From NCBI GenBank assembly GCA_003833135.1, contig QZLH01001585.1:1-27945 (forward strand): DNA of 27,945 nucleotides, in the 5' to 3' direction. This stretch comes from Oehlia diaphana. Taxonomy: Eukaryota > Glomeromycota > Glomeromycetes > Glomerales > Glomeraceae. Under the pieces are notes generated by a model. The model made no database searches. It was given only the letters and a program-made list of their open reading frames with translations, and was not told the origin of the DNA. Position numbers and translations under genes: made by a program. Below, piece by piece: positions 1 to 10,779 of the stretch (its first letter is position 1; each line of letters begins with the position of its first letter).

Positions 1-2806
1 GGTAGTGGATTTAATGGCAAATTAGATTGAGGGTTCGATGATATGTCTGATAATTGCATTTGTAATGGATTTCTTTTTCTTGGTTTAGCTAAAGGTTTTG
101 ATGGAGCATCATAATTACTCAATGTATGAATACTTAAGCCATCTGGTTGGAAAGGATCATTTATATGGTTTAAAGTAGAACGTTCAATATGATTAAAAAT
201 TGAATTTCCTAAACATATAATTATAAAAATAAATATAAGTAATATAAATAATTATTAACAATATTAACAATTAAATTTTTAATGCATGCCTTGTAAATTA
301 TACAACCGGATATTTCCTGGTATGCTTCGCAAGTATTTCCATTATAAATCAATAAATTTTTGCTAGAATTTGGTAAAACACGTTGCTTATTTTTAAAATA
401 AGTAACTAATTTGTTTATTATNTACATGTTTACAAACATCACGTAAAGATCCATTCCAAATATAATCTAGACATAGAGGGCATTCTCCTGTAACTATATT
501 TATGATATAGTAGTTAGATCGGATTTCACCAGCTTCCTGAATTGCTTTTTCTGCCAGTTTATTTATCATTGGAGAAAGCTTATTCATTGTTTCCTCAGTG
601 AATTCCACTATATGATCATCGTAAGGTGAAATAAATACATCAGAATCCTTTAATTGTTTAACATAGTAATAATCATTATGGTTGGTAGATTCAACTATAT
701 TCATCAAAAAACAAAGCCTTCCTTTATTTAATCTTTTTTGTTGATTAGATGTTAAAATAACTGGCAGATTTTGCTAAAATTTTTTTTTAAAAAAATATAA
801 GTAAAAATACAATTTAATAAAAAGAAGTATTTAAAATTACCTGTTCAATTGATTGTGCATTAAATAATGTTACTAGTCCAGCCTCAAAGTTATTTGGCCC
901 ACTATTTTCTGTCAAATTCTCCCGTGATAATTTAATTCCATACAATCTTTCAAGAAAACTCAAAACAGTTTGTTTTCCTGAATAATTAGATTCAATTGTA
1001 TGATGTATTCTTTCTGTAAAATTGTTTGTCGTCCATGGTACTGAATTATTTGAATAGTCATATAAAATCCTTCCAGCATCAATAAAATTTAACCTCCACT
1101 CATCACACATCCAATTATTTTTTACACTATTAATTATTAGATCCTTTTTATTATTTTCGATTGGTAAAGTTTGTATATGATCACAAAAAAGCAAAAACAT
1201 ATCATGTGAAATATTATCTGATCAACATCGCCCAATAATTTTAAAAGCTATCGCAATAGGATATCTAATAAAACATAATTTTAAATTATTATTAAATTAA
1301 AAAAAAATAAGAAAAATTAAATTTAAATTACCTAAATTGTTGAGGAATTTGCCATTCTCTAAGATGATTACCTAATGTTTGCATAATATGGAACCAACAT
1401 AAAATAGCACCGCATATTAAACCTTCTATTCCAAGTTTCGAAGGTCTATGCTTATCTATCATCATATATGGATTCCATAAATTATTTTGTGAACATGGAC
1501 GAATTCTTTTGAAACCTTTTGCATCATGTAGATCTTCATAATACCAATTATGTTCACAATTGTTATTATTACATGGAATATTTTGTTTTACCGCTAAAAT
1601 GGCCATACGTATCGTCATATGATTTTCTTTATTACTTAAAGCTAAAAAAAGATAAGTATAATATTTAAAATAATCACAATATATTAAAGTAATAAAATCC
1701 ATACCAAATGCAAGTGGTGTTCCACAACCAGCATTGTTTTTAACAACAATTGATAATACAGGTGCACGATCTATATTAAGATCATACTTGCCATCTAATC
1801 CGATACAAATTTGACCAAAATCTCTTCCATTACGCAGCCAAAATTCATCAGATACTGTTAATTGATAATATTTGGAAGGAGAATCTTTAGGTTCATGTGG
1901 ATTTGCTATTTGGTAATATAATACAAATCCATTTGGCTTTAATATTTTTTCAATCATATTATGTAAAATTGTCCAAGGTCCTGCATTGTCTTTGAAACGT
2001 TTATCATCTCTTGCAATTAGTTTCCTAAGCTTTTCATTAGAACATACTCTTTGTTTATTATTAAGAGCTTCCCTAATTGTTTCTTCTGAAGCTCCATTTA
2101 ATGGAGCAAGCATTTTCATTTTGATTCCTTTTGCTGTATGATGATCTGCACGACGGCTTTTTAAAACCATATCTCTCGTTGGCAAATCTAAATTAATACG
2201 TGTTACATGTGGTAATTTATTAACTGTAAAATTATGTGGGAGGTGAGAGCCTTGAATTGAAATTCTTAAGGGAGTAGGAGAATTTAGCCATGAGATTCGA
2301 CATTCTGAAATTACTCTAACTTGACATAAATGCACATCATTGGAATTTTTTAAGTTTCCTTTATACCCCCTATTTTGGCAATCTGATAAGCATTCTCCTA
2401 CGCCACCACATGTTCTCTGACAATTATTTCCATCTCCAGAGCAATACATCGTCCAATACCAGCATGCTCGATCCTTTTTTAGTCCAAGTTGAATATTTTG
2501 AAATAATTCTTGTCCCTTTGAAGTTAAAATTACTATATCGTCAATTCTATTTGTTGATTTTACAGCTCCTTGTTTAGTTTCCCACTCTAAAAAATCAACA
2601 GCATTTGGAGCACGTTCAATTTCTATAAATCCTTCTTTTGCAAGCTGTGGAGTTCTTTGTCGACTTTGATGTTTTAAGCGGCAAACTTTAAGCATAGGTA
2701 TATTATTAATGTACCAATCTGCAGCACGGCCAAAGGGTACATTTACTGTATTATCAGCATTATATTTAATGCTTTCACTATAATTAATTTCATTTATATT
2801 ATCCAT
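1..2806 (-). pseudogene. Mutator-like (MULE) transposase with SWIM-like finger, 3' end off window, disrupted
   Basis: DNA transposase of the MULE type; it would cut and paste its own element. Exons read on the minus strand: 2806-1705, 1641-1332, 1264-841, 773-307 and 208-1 (continuing off the edge), separated by GT-AG introns of 63, 67, 67 and 98 nt that keep the frame. Intron 1 is a multiple of three, so it reads through as an open frame. Residues 115-169 are Cys-rich (C115, C122, C129, C133, C139, C143), a likely DNA-binding head. Acidic catalytic candidates are D338 (LDGKYDLN), the D of MIDKHRPS, and the E of TNNFTERIH; the CxxH signature is LCWFHIMQ. A Cx2Cx12CxH cluster near 440-490 matches a SWIM finger except for CxxC instead of CxC. 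Two breaks are seen: an in-frame TGA at 1222-1224 in exon 3, and a frame change at the ambiguous base 422. The last exon is rich in K, P and N. The family call is secure; inactivity is likely, but the second break could be a sequencing fault. Confidence 0.85.
1222..1224 (-). other. In-frame TGA in the transposase
   Basis: Splicing 1332 to 1264 gives the reading R-Y-P-I-A-I-A-F-K-I-I-G-R-C-stop-S-D-N-I-S-H-D, after which the frame stays open to the next donor at 840. The context TGT TGA TCA is one C-to-T step from TGT CGA TCA (Arg). A single transition of a CpG to TpG explains it, which suggests methylated-C deamination or a RIP-like process, although one site cannot tell these apart. Confidence 0.7.
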
Positions 2807-3642
2807 TGTAAAGCTTTTGTGTACTGTTATTCAAAAACACGTGTTGCAAAAACAAAAGAACAAAGAAATAAAGAACGAAAAATCAAAAAAAAAACTTAAA
2901 TATTTCGTGATAACTGTCGTACAGCTCCTGAATCAAAAAAAGTACAGCGATTGGTTACACAATTTGGTGAATCAAAAAAATCCGCTTCGTGAATCAAAAG
3001 AGATTATTTACTATCTCGTGATTACTGTATTACAAACTTCTGAATCAAAAAAAGTACGGCAATTTGTTACACAATTTGATGAATCAAAAAAATCCGCTTT
3101 GTGAATCAAAAATGATATATTTGCCTTTACGTCAGATGCTTTTAAATTAAAAAAAAAAATAAAAACAAATTTCGATATTTTAATTTTTAATTCATTTTCG
3201 GATTTTTTAATTTTTAATTCATTATTGATTTAACTTTTATATGTCTCATTCATTATTGTTTACACTTTATATAGTATTAAACGTAAATTTTTTTTACGCT
3301 ACTCAACAACTTAATAAATATTTATCAGAGACATTTAATTTCAAGTTTTTAATAGAAAAATCTCCTTAGCCATTTTTAAAAAAATCTATATATATTAATT
3401 GAGTATCTAAATTATAAAATATAGAGAATTTATTTTAAAATCCAATTATTATGTAAATCAAAACTTTAATATATGAAAATTGTTATTTAATTTTTATTTA
3501 TCGCCCTATTTTAGACTTTTCGATTATCAAGTCGACCACGTTCCCACGTTTACTTTCTCTCTCATTATTTTTTACTTTTACTTTCTTTAATAAACCATAC
3601 CTATTTTCATTTATTTTTTTCCCTTTAACGTAAACCTACCTT
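2807..3642. other. Intergenic stretch between the divergent transposase and FAR1-like gene
   Basis: No gene is supported. The stretch holds the 111 bp tandem repeat described separately. It also holds AT-rich short repeats at about 3160-3265, where T/A runs around 'aattcatt' and 'ttcattattg' recur, and a pyrimidine-rich tract at about 3545-3600 in front of the plus-strand ATG at 3643 that could be promoter sequence. A small open frame at 2817-3104 is made only of the repeat and is not taken as a gene. Confidence 0.6.
2906..3127. repeat. Two tandem copies of a 111 bp repeat
   Basis: Copy 1 runs 2906-3016 and copy 2 runs 3017-3127. Both start 'cgtga.aactgt' and contain the same order of 'gaatcaaaaaaagtac', 'ttacacaattt' and 'gaatcaaaaaaatccgctt', with scattered substitutions. 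The nonamer 'gaatcaaaa' occurs three times in each copy. The repeat begins about 100 bp upstream of the transposase ATG, so it may be subterminal sequence of the MULE. Its other end is outside the window, so this cannot be tested here. Confidence 0.8.
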
Positions 3643-4415
3643 ATGGAAGAAGAGGAATTCGAAAATATTCTTCTTTTGGAATTTGCTCATGGTATGTAAT
3701 TAGGTAAAGTAATGTTGGCTTTAAAGTAACGTTGGCTTTTATAGTGGTATTGGCTTTGGAATAGCTTAGGGTCAGGGTAATGAGAGTTGGTTTAGGTTAC
3801 GTGCGTTGTCTCTAGAGTGGTGTAGGTCTGGAGTAGCTTAGGGTTAGGTTAGGGTTAAGAGGTTAGGATAAGAAGAGTGAGTTTAGGTTAAGGATTAGAA
3901 TGCTAGTTGCTTTTGGGTTAGAATTAGTTTATGAAGTAATCATTTCTAATCCTTCTTTTTATTTATTTTATTTATTTTACTTTTTTAGATGATTGTGACG
4001 AATCGATCTGTCTAATAAGGACGAACATGTACTATTATATTCAGGAAAGAAATTTCAATTATGTCAAAGTCTTTATAGATGGTTAGGCTAAACAACAAGG
4101 GTTTCAGATCATTAAAGATCGTGTAAGTCGCGATAATTCTAACTCGGAACAGCTTATTAAATTGTTACAAGAATTTACAGAAGTTGGGAAATCAGATTCA
4201 GAAGAATTGAATGAAATTAATCAAGAAGATGAAATAAGCGATAAACTCATATTGACTCTTTGGTACCAATGTCGCGAAATCCGAAAAAGTGGTAAAAGAT
4301 GACCGTTGGGAACTAAAAGATTTAAGTCATCTACTAAAGCTTGTAAAACTAAATCATGAAATCAATGACATTGCAAAAAATGTGGGAAAGTCGGGCACTA
4401 TCAGAAAATTGAAAG
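3643..4415 (+). pseudogene. Broken two-exon gene with FAR1-like DNA-binding start
   Basis: Exon 1 is 3643-3691, beginning with ATG and an acidic run (M-E-E-E-E-F-E-N-I). The intron is 3692-3988, with GTATGT at the donor and a T-run plus AG at the acceptor. Exon 2 from 3989 is in phase. It contains V-F-I-D-G-stop-A-K-Q-Q-G-F-Q-I-I-K-D-R-V, which resembles the aromatic/'A..QGF.I' core of FAR1-type domains found beside MULE transposases. A TAG at 4082-4084 interrupts it, and a TGA at about 4301 ends the frame. About 42 further plausible residues (rich in K, L and D) follow in another frame up to a possible donor at 4416. The protein is short, and no zinc ligands of a full FAR1 domain were found. 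The call as a decayed gene is fairly firm; the FAR1 assignment is tentative. Confidence 0.5.
3692..3988 (+). other. G/T-skewed intron with telomere-like repeats
   Basis: This is the intron of the FAR1-like pseudogene. Unlike the rest of the window it is strongly G/T-rich on the plus strand. It carries loose repeats of 'taacgttggctttt' (about 3708-3760) and of 'ggagtagcttaggg' (3770 and 3829). At 3836-3870 there is a run of TTAGGG and TTAGG units. It is too short and irregular to be a telomere. Confidence 0.5.
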
Positions 4416-5558
4416 GTAGTAATTGTTGTATCTGTTTTACATACCATGTTATTTTTTATATTATCGAACTTTATTACTTTAACTAGGAACAAAATATTTA
4501 ACTTTGGTTTGGAATAATTATTGGTTGGAGCTTGGAGATATTAATTAGAATGTATGGATAAAACGAATGCATTAATATAGTAGAAAAATGTATTAATGAG
4601 AAATGTATTAATAGATTACAAACAATTAATTTGTACAATTTATTGACTAATAAAATCACATGATAAATTCACTAATCAAGTGACATTTGAGGACTAGCCA
4701 TAGCAATGCAAATATTGATATGAATTTTCATAAGATTTTCATCTTTTGTAAAAGATTAGTCGCAAGAACATTTCGTTTAATAAATTCATTGTGGACATTT
4801 CAGAAGAGATTGTGAAGAAAAATTTGAAAAAGAAGTTTGCAAGTAGTGCAATGTAATAATTTCAACGTTTAATCTAAAAAGATGAAAAATTCGAAGAAAA
4901 ATTTTGAATTTGAAAATTTAGGTAGTATTTTCAATATTATAGTCTGTTAATCTATCGATTGCAATAAAAACTACAAAGTCTTCCCGAATAGTAGTCGTAA
5001 TGTGTGAAATATAATTTTTTGTTAAAAATAAAATTTAAGCGTGAAACTCGATTAAGAGAATTTTTAAGAATAGAATAATTCCGAAGTTGTTTCACAAAAT
5101 TTTAGTAAAAACAATTTAAATACGACTATCATAACATTTGATTCCCTAAATCACGTTTCAAATGTCACTGTAGAACTACGAATTCGACGTGAAAGAAAAC
5201 TTATGAACGATCGTGATATAATACAAAGAATTAACATATATACACATATGAGCAATAAATTAAAAAAAATTTACATAAAATCTGACCACGAAAAAAGTTT
5301 AGACAAGGAATCACACTTAATCTGAATTAATTTAAAACATTCGCCGTGTCTCAGCCGAAATTTATTAATAGATTGTAAAAAAATAATATTTTAATGTTAT
5401 TAATTTATTATCAAAATTATCAAATCATAATCCATTTGAAAAAAAAAATTTTTTTTTTTTTATTTTATTCATGATATGGAAAAGCTAAAAGTACAATAAA
5501 TAAATAAATATATATATAGTGTATAAACAGCATATGTCAAAGTTTACATTGTAAAAAT
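4416..5558. repeat. 3' flank of copy A; left-most copy of the array spacer blocks
   Basis: No gene seen. Parts match the other spacers in the same order. A 'gatatga.ttttcat' block lies at about 4715-4765 and an 'aactac.aagtcttc.cgaatag' block at 4970-4995. 'tgtttcacaaaa' is at about 5089-5100, 'ctaaatcacgtttcaaatg' at about 5146-5165 and 'tctgaccacgaaaaaagttt' at 5281-5300. Poly-A/poly-T lies at 5442-5461. The blocks recur left of copy B (about 11940-12230) and right of copy D (about 22800-23250), so this flank belongs to the duplicated unit. Confidence 0.6.
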
Positions 5559-7102
5559 TTAATTCTTCCTAGCAAGAAAATTATAATCAAATAAATTCAT
5601 GATAAAATTCGAAATTCTCATAGAATTATTTCTAAAAATAGAACCAATATATCCAACCGGAGAAGTTTGTTTTAATTCTGTTAATCTTGATTTTAGTACT
5701 TCAGCGGAACTTCGTTCCTTCATTTCATTTTCGTATTCTTTAATACAAGAAATATAATTTTTTGGGGAATAATTAAGTAATGCTTTAGAAAGAACTTCAG
5801 CATCTTGAATAGCATTATTTGCTCCTGATGCTAATACAGGACTCGTAGCATGAACGGCATCTCCTAATAATGTAATCCTATTACTCTTCCATGCATTAAC
5901 AGATAATGGATCAATATCTTGCAACTTTCTTCTTCGTACAGGATTGTATGTTTTAGAAGTCGTTCTAGGAACCAAATCCCATAGTCCCAATATAATGTCA
6001 GTCATTTCACATTCTGGTCTTAATTTTCGAATCATATATTTAACATGATCAACAACAGATGCAGGATCATTATCATCAACTTTAATTTTATCATGTTCAA
6101 CATCATCTAATTTAGATGGATATTCAAAAAATATTGTTGTCCTATAATAAGGTTCACTTTTATCCTCATAATTTTTTTGTTCTATTGGAATAAAACGAAG
6201 AATAGTAGCCGAAGCTTCTCCATTTAATCCAAGAGTTCCCTGAAATGTACCGTTTCCATTTAGTTTAATTAATCTGTCTATAAGATTTTTAGGTACGGCC
6301 ACATCTGTAACAATCATGGTTATTCCATAATCAAAAATTTGTAATTCGGGTAATTTTTGTTTTCGAACTAAAAGAAAAAGAAAAGAAATACGATTAATTA
6401 TTAAAAAATCAAATGTTAAGTACCTTTGATTATATATAAATATATATATATATTACCTGGAGAATTGATACCGTCTGCACCAACTAAAATATCACAAAAT
6501 TCTTTCGAACCATCTTCAAAAAGTACCCAAACACCATCATTAGTTTCTTCATATCCAATACATTTTTTACCCCATTGAACTGGCACATTTTCTAATAAAA
6601 CATGTCTAAGTTTATCACGGTAAGTTACAATTATTGAATAACCAACGGATATATTTGCAACTTCATAAACATCTTTAGCTTGTTTAGATGGAGGTCTTAA
6701 TAGCAGGTTTCCCATATGATCGGAGAGTGAAAATCCATGATATTCTTCATTAGGAACTGGATTTGGAATTGCTTTTGGAAGGTTTAAAGCGATCGATGAA
6801 GGAATACAATTTATAAGAGATCGAGCTCCATAATTGTTTATGCCTATATGATATCCTTGCCATCGATCTTTTAGTTTTTAATATAGATATCAGTGTTCGA
6901 ATTAGTCGAGTGATTTTTTAAAAATATCATGAAAATGATTATACAGTATATTTCCACGTACTATACCTTGAGGACTGGATTCTCGATCAAAGATTTTTAC
7001 ATTGAATTCTTTTTTATCTTTATTCTTTATCAAAGCGTGATAAAGGGTAAGGCCTCCTAGACCTGCACCAACAATAATTATAGTCGGAATATTTTGTTGC
7101 AT
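5559..7102 (-). CDS. FAD-dependent monooxygenase, copy A (451 aa, three exons)
   Basis: Flavoprotein hydroxylase of the salicylate-hydroxylase/UbiH type, expected to use FAD, NAD(P)H and O2; the substrate is unknown. Exons are 7102-6967, 6867-6457 and 6367-5559, with introns of 99 and 89 nt, all GT-AG and all in phase 1. The FAD dinucleotide motif is VGAGLGG (residues 11-17), and acidic D39 ends the second strand. The DG motif is LVGADGINSPVR (D177-G178, spanning the second splice). The GD motif is LLGDAVHATSP (G351-D352). The first methionine, MQQ, is shared by all copies. This copy is the most diverged: the usual PVLGIGAN after the GD motif is PVLASGAN, losing one glycine near the FAD pyrophosphate, and it lacks about seven residues present in B-D before TYNPVRRRK. 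The frame is intact throughout. Family call firm; catalytic competence less sure. Confidence 0.9.
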
Positions 7103-8150
7103 TTTTAAAGAATTTTTTTTGTTTTATAATGGACAAAATAAATTGATGTCTAAAGGAGACAACGATGAAACAATTGAGTTATATATATTTCAACGTAAAT
7201 TTTGCCGAATTGTTAGTGTAACATTGAAATAGAAAAAAAAAAGAAGAATGCGATACAATGGATACAATGACTCATTATAATGACTTATTTTAAATAATCA
7301 TTGCTACTGTACGTGTTTCCTAATTCTGGGTTAGTATTATTATTATAATGATATTTTAATGAAAATTATTTAATCCAAATAAGTTCCTTTTTGAGAAATT
7401 TATAGATGATATAGTAAATCCTAAAAAGGATCGAACAAGTTGATTATGTAGGCTCTTTTTATCGAAAATAAAAATAAAAATAAAAATAAAAATAGTACTA
7501 AAAAATAAATCTAGAAAATAAAAAATAAATTTGAATAACAAGGGCTTCCGCGGCAATGTTTCATATGATTGATGAGTAACGACATAATCAATAAGATCTT
7601 CGTATAAAAGTAGTAAAGGTTACATATGAAGTTAAACTAATAAACGCCATTGTTTATTTGTATTTTTTATTTATCAATAATAAATAGAGACCAATTTCCT
7701 TAATTTGTAATTGAACTAAACATAATTATTTATTTCATACAGAAAAGCCTCCCATAATTTTATATGCTAATGACAAAATCTGAACCCATCAACTGAGCTT
7801 AAATATTAATTGGCCCAATCAGCCCATATTTTTTTAGCTGTCCTTGTTACACCTGAAACTTATCACAATTTCTTTAATATGGAATACGTATATACAGTAT
7901 AATACATTTATTTATATCATTATTATATATTAATAAATTGTTATAAAAGAATTATTTATATATTTTCATTTGGCTAATTGTAATTCTTTTGTTTACTATA
8001 ACTTCATATTTCAATTTTTATTCTATATTGAGTAAATAGAATCCTAAAAATTAATTTAAATTTCGTCTTGAATTATTTAATAACAGTTATATGATTGTTT
8101 AATTTCAACTATAATTAAAAACTCTGTTCTATTGCGATTTATTGATGAAA
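7103..8150. other. Upstream region of copy A, no gene seen
   Basis: The first 230 bp is the presumed promoter of copy A. It shares only traces ('ggagacaacgatg', 'gccgaattgttagtgtaac') with the better conserved upstream blocks of B-D. A hexamer microsatellite lies at 7465-7495. The rest is AT-rich without open frames of coding character; a 66 aa minus-strand frame at 7356-7556 is made largely of the microsatellite. Confidence 0.5.
7465..7495. repeat. (AAAAAT)n microsatellite
   Basis: About five uninterrupted A4-5T units, seen directly. Confidence 0.9.
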
Positions 8151-8835
8151 TCGATTTGTGCAAAGCTATAATTAATATTTCACTTGTTTTACTAAAATGA
8201 CATAATCTAACATACTGAAGAATCATATGATAAAAGTACTTTCCATCCAAATAATAAATTAATACTATGTTTATTTTTTTTTCAAGTTACTAGTACTGAC
8301 CGTCTTGTCTGGTGTAGAAAAAATGATATTATTCACTAATTGAATAAACCGAAATAAATTGTTAGAATGTAAAGATGATTTCAAGTGCAGAAATTTAATT
8401 CTTTTAGAGTATTTTTGATGAATCATACATAACCGTATCTCATATCTAGCGCGTTGAATTATTTATTAATAATGTATAGTATCGTTATTTCGCATGAAAA
8501 AAGACAAACTTTAAAATCAGTCATCATAATAAAAGAATTATTTATTATTGCTCAATGCTTAATTTTATTTCGGTTTTTAAAAATTATTATTATGCAGTCA
8601 AATAGGATCATGTTGTTTTTTAACATAGTAATATTTTTTAAATTATTATTGCGTAAATATCTTTGATATTTTTGACGTATTTTGGACGAAACAATTATTA
8701 GTATGGTGGTTAAAATATCATCCGAACTAGTTAGGTGATATTTCAACCCCCCTAGTACCCAATAACTATTGTGTATTAATATTATGTATTAATTCAAAAT
8801 CAAAATCATCTTGGACTTAAAAATTAAATAATTTA
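8150..8835. repeat. Displaced copy of the array spacer block
   Basis: At about 8320-8360 'ataatt.gaataaac.g' and at about 8470-8545 'tatcgttatttcgcatgaaa' followed by 'agacaaactt.aaaatc' match, in the same orientation, the B-C spacer (about 15190-15235) and the C-D spacer (about 19445-19500). 'cattggagttttg' at 8840 matches 15313. This is evidence that one more spacer unit once existed between copies A and B. No gene seen. Confidence 0.55.
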
Positions 8836-10130
8836 CCTCATTGGAGTTTTGCTTAATATATCATCACCTAATTCATTATTTATTAAATTCCAGCGTAACA
8901 TCACTTTCAAATTCATATAATTGTTTGTTGCTTCATCTTTTAATAAAAATTCCCACTAAAGCAGATCCTTTAGGGCCTTCCATTTCATTCCATAGTCTGA
9001 TAAATGATTTGACTGTTATATAGTAAATCTTTTCAAACGCTAACGATAAAGTTGAAATATGTTGATATTGTATCTAAGAAGAATGGAAGAAAAAAAAATA
9101 TTATTAAAAAAAATATATCAGATAAATTAAATGAAAAATGAGTGATATATTTAATATTACTTACATTCAGTTCTGACATCCAATAAAATCACATAATAGT
9201 TCTGTAACTTCAATCTTCTAATTATGTTGCTTCAATAAAATTACGTGAGAATTTATTAATTATATTTTTAATAAAAAAAGATAACATTATAGTTAGTCAT
9301 TTTTACTTACTTTTTGATAAATCATCAATACCTTTCTTCATGATTCCGTGCATACTTTCAAGTCCTAAATATCGAACTCGTTGAATTCCTATTTGATGCT
9401 TCAGTTGCGATTTATGAATCTAATTTTTCGCCTTCAGGTATATTTGCTTTTGTTCATCATAATTCTTTCAACATCCGCTTTATGTGATAGAATATGTAAT
9501 GATACTTGTGTCCTTTTCGATCGATTTGCTTGTCGAAAAGGGATTGAAATTCCAGCAATTATTTTGATAATTCATCTCAATGTACTCCGTTCATTAAATA
9601 ACTTGGGTAAATTAAGAATCAGTCAGCGTTAAAAAAAAGTCCAAAATAAAAAAATTGTGTTTTAATTATTCGTATCTTCTTAATAAATACCGCGCGGCAG
9701 CTTTCCTGATTCCCAGTGATCCGTAATATGTCTCATTAAAGCAGTAATTAAACATAAACTATTTGAACACAAGGCATAATCAGCAGATGAAGAACGCTAA
9801 ACTAAAGTTGGAAAAAAATTTGGTTGCTTTATCATTACCTTTAAAGGAGCAATAATATCATCATAAAATTGATCATGAAAAATTTATCGCTGAAGTTGTA
9901 AGATTTTTATCTGATGTGGCTAATTTAACAATTATTGGTGTGACAGGTCTGGAAATATTCACTAACGTTTGTTTCACTAAATATTTATCATCCAAAGAAA
10001 AGGAATTTATTTACATAACAATTATTTAAGATAGAAAAAAAACGCATAATTCGGTCACTTTGATCTCCTACCTTATTAATAAAACAAAAACCCAAGTATT
10101 CCCATCCGTGATTATGTTCTATAAGGTATT
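8836..10130 (-). pseudogene. Unrecognised, heavily broken coding relic
   Basis: I do not recognise the family. Pieces of protein-like sequence follow each other on the minus strand, joined by stops and frame changes. From about 10000 down to 9660 one reads N-I-S-R-P-V-T-P-I-I-V-K-L-A and then S-S-S-A-D-Y-A-L-C-S-N-S-L-C-L-I-T-A-L-M. From about 9600 to 9310 one reads A-G-I-S-I-P-F-R-Q-A-N-R-S-K-R-T-Q and then I-Q-R-V-R-Y-L-G-L-E-S-M-H-G, ending at a plausible GTAAGT donor near 9311. From about 9030 to 8838 one reads L-W-N-E-M-E-G-P-K-G-S-A-L-V-G and L-K-V-M-L-R-W-N-L-I-N-N, ending at another donor. It interrupts the spacer block on its left. It may be an inserted element gene or an unrelated host gene. 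Boundaries are approximate. Confidence 0.4.
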
Positions 10131-10779
10131 GCATTGAAAGCAAAAGTAAAAGACTTTAAGTCATTTGTTTTAAAAATTATCAACAAATCCTACAAAAATC
10201 GAATATATATTATATGTCTTGCCTTGATGTACTTTTGAAGAGAAGAGGCCCATTTTAGAACTCTGCCATCGTTAGGATTCAACTTTCACATATTTCAACC
10301 GCTTTTGAAACGGCGACAAATTAATTTCAACTGTTTATTCTTTTTATTTCTTGTCAGAGGTTCTACTTCGTATAAAGCATATAATTAGATAAATACTTTT
10401 ATAGTTCTAAAAATTCTTTGATTACATGCAAATAGGTTACTATTTATTTATTTAATTAATATGAAAATAATTATTTTGAATTCTAACATAAGGAAAGGAA
10501 AGGAAAGAAATTTATGAATTTCGTTTTAAATTTTTACGCCGACATTAAATAGCTAAAAAGTGATCGACGTTAATAGAGTTGCACAAAAAAAATAAAATAT
10601 TGTTATTGTACCAACTTCATATTTTCGTCTAAAGATTTTTATGATACCCTGCGATGTAAATTATTCTTAGTATTTAAATAATTCTAAATAAAAGTCAAAT
10701 AAATACAATTATATAATTTTAAGTAGTTTTAAATCCATTTGTATTTTTTTAAAAAAAAAGTCTATAATAATAAATTTTT
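10131..10779. other. Spacer, 3' flank of the kinase relic
   Basis: No gene seen. From about 10620 ('attattcttagtatttaaat.attc.aaataaa', 'aagtctataataa') it matches 25740-25905, the 3' flank and last-exon region of the larger kinase copy. The duplicated unit therefore included downstream kinase sequence. Confidence 0.5.

Noticed and set aside
2817..3104. Plus-strand open frame of 95 aa rich in lysine
   Set aside because: It is the 111 bp tandem repeat read through; no start context and no intron structure.
3836..3870. Chromosome end or true telomere array
   Set aside because: Only a few irregular TTAGGG/TTAGG units, embedded in an intron with genes on both sides.
9381..9632. Plus-strand open frame of 83 aa
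   Set aside because: It is antisense to the better protein-like reading on the minus strand of the unknown relic.
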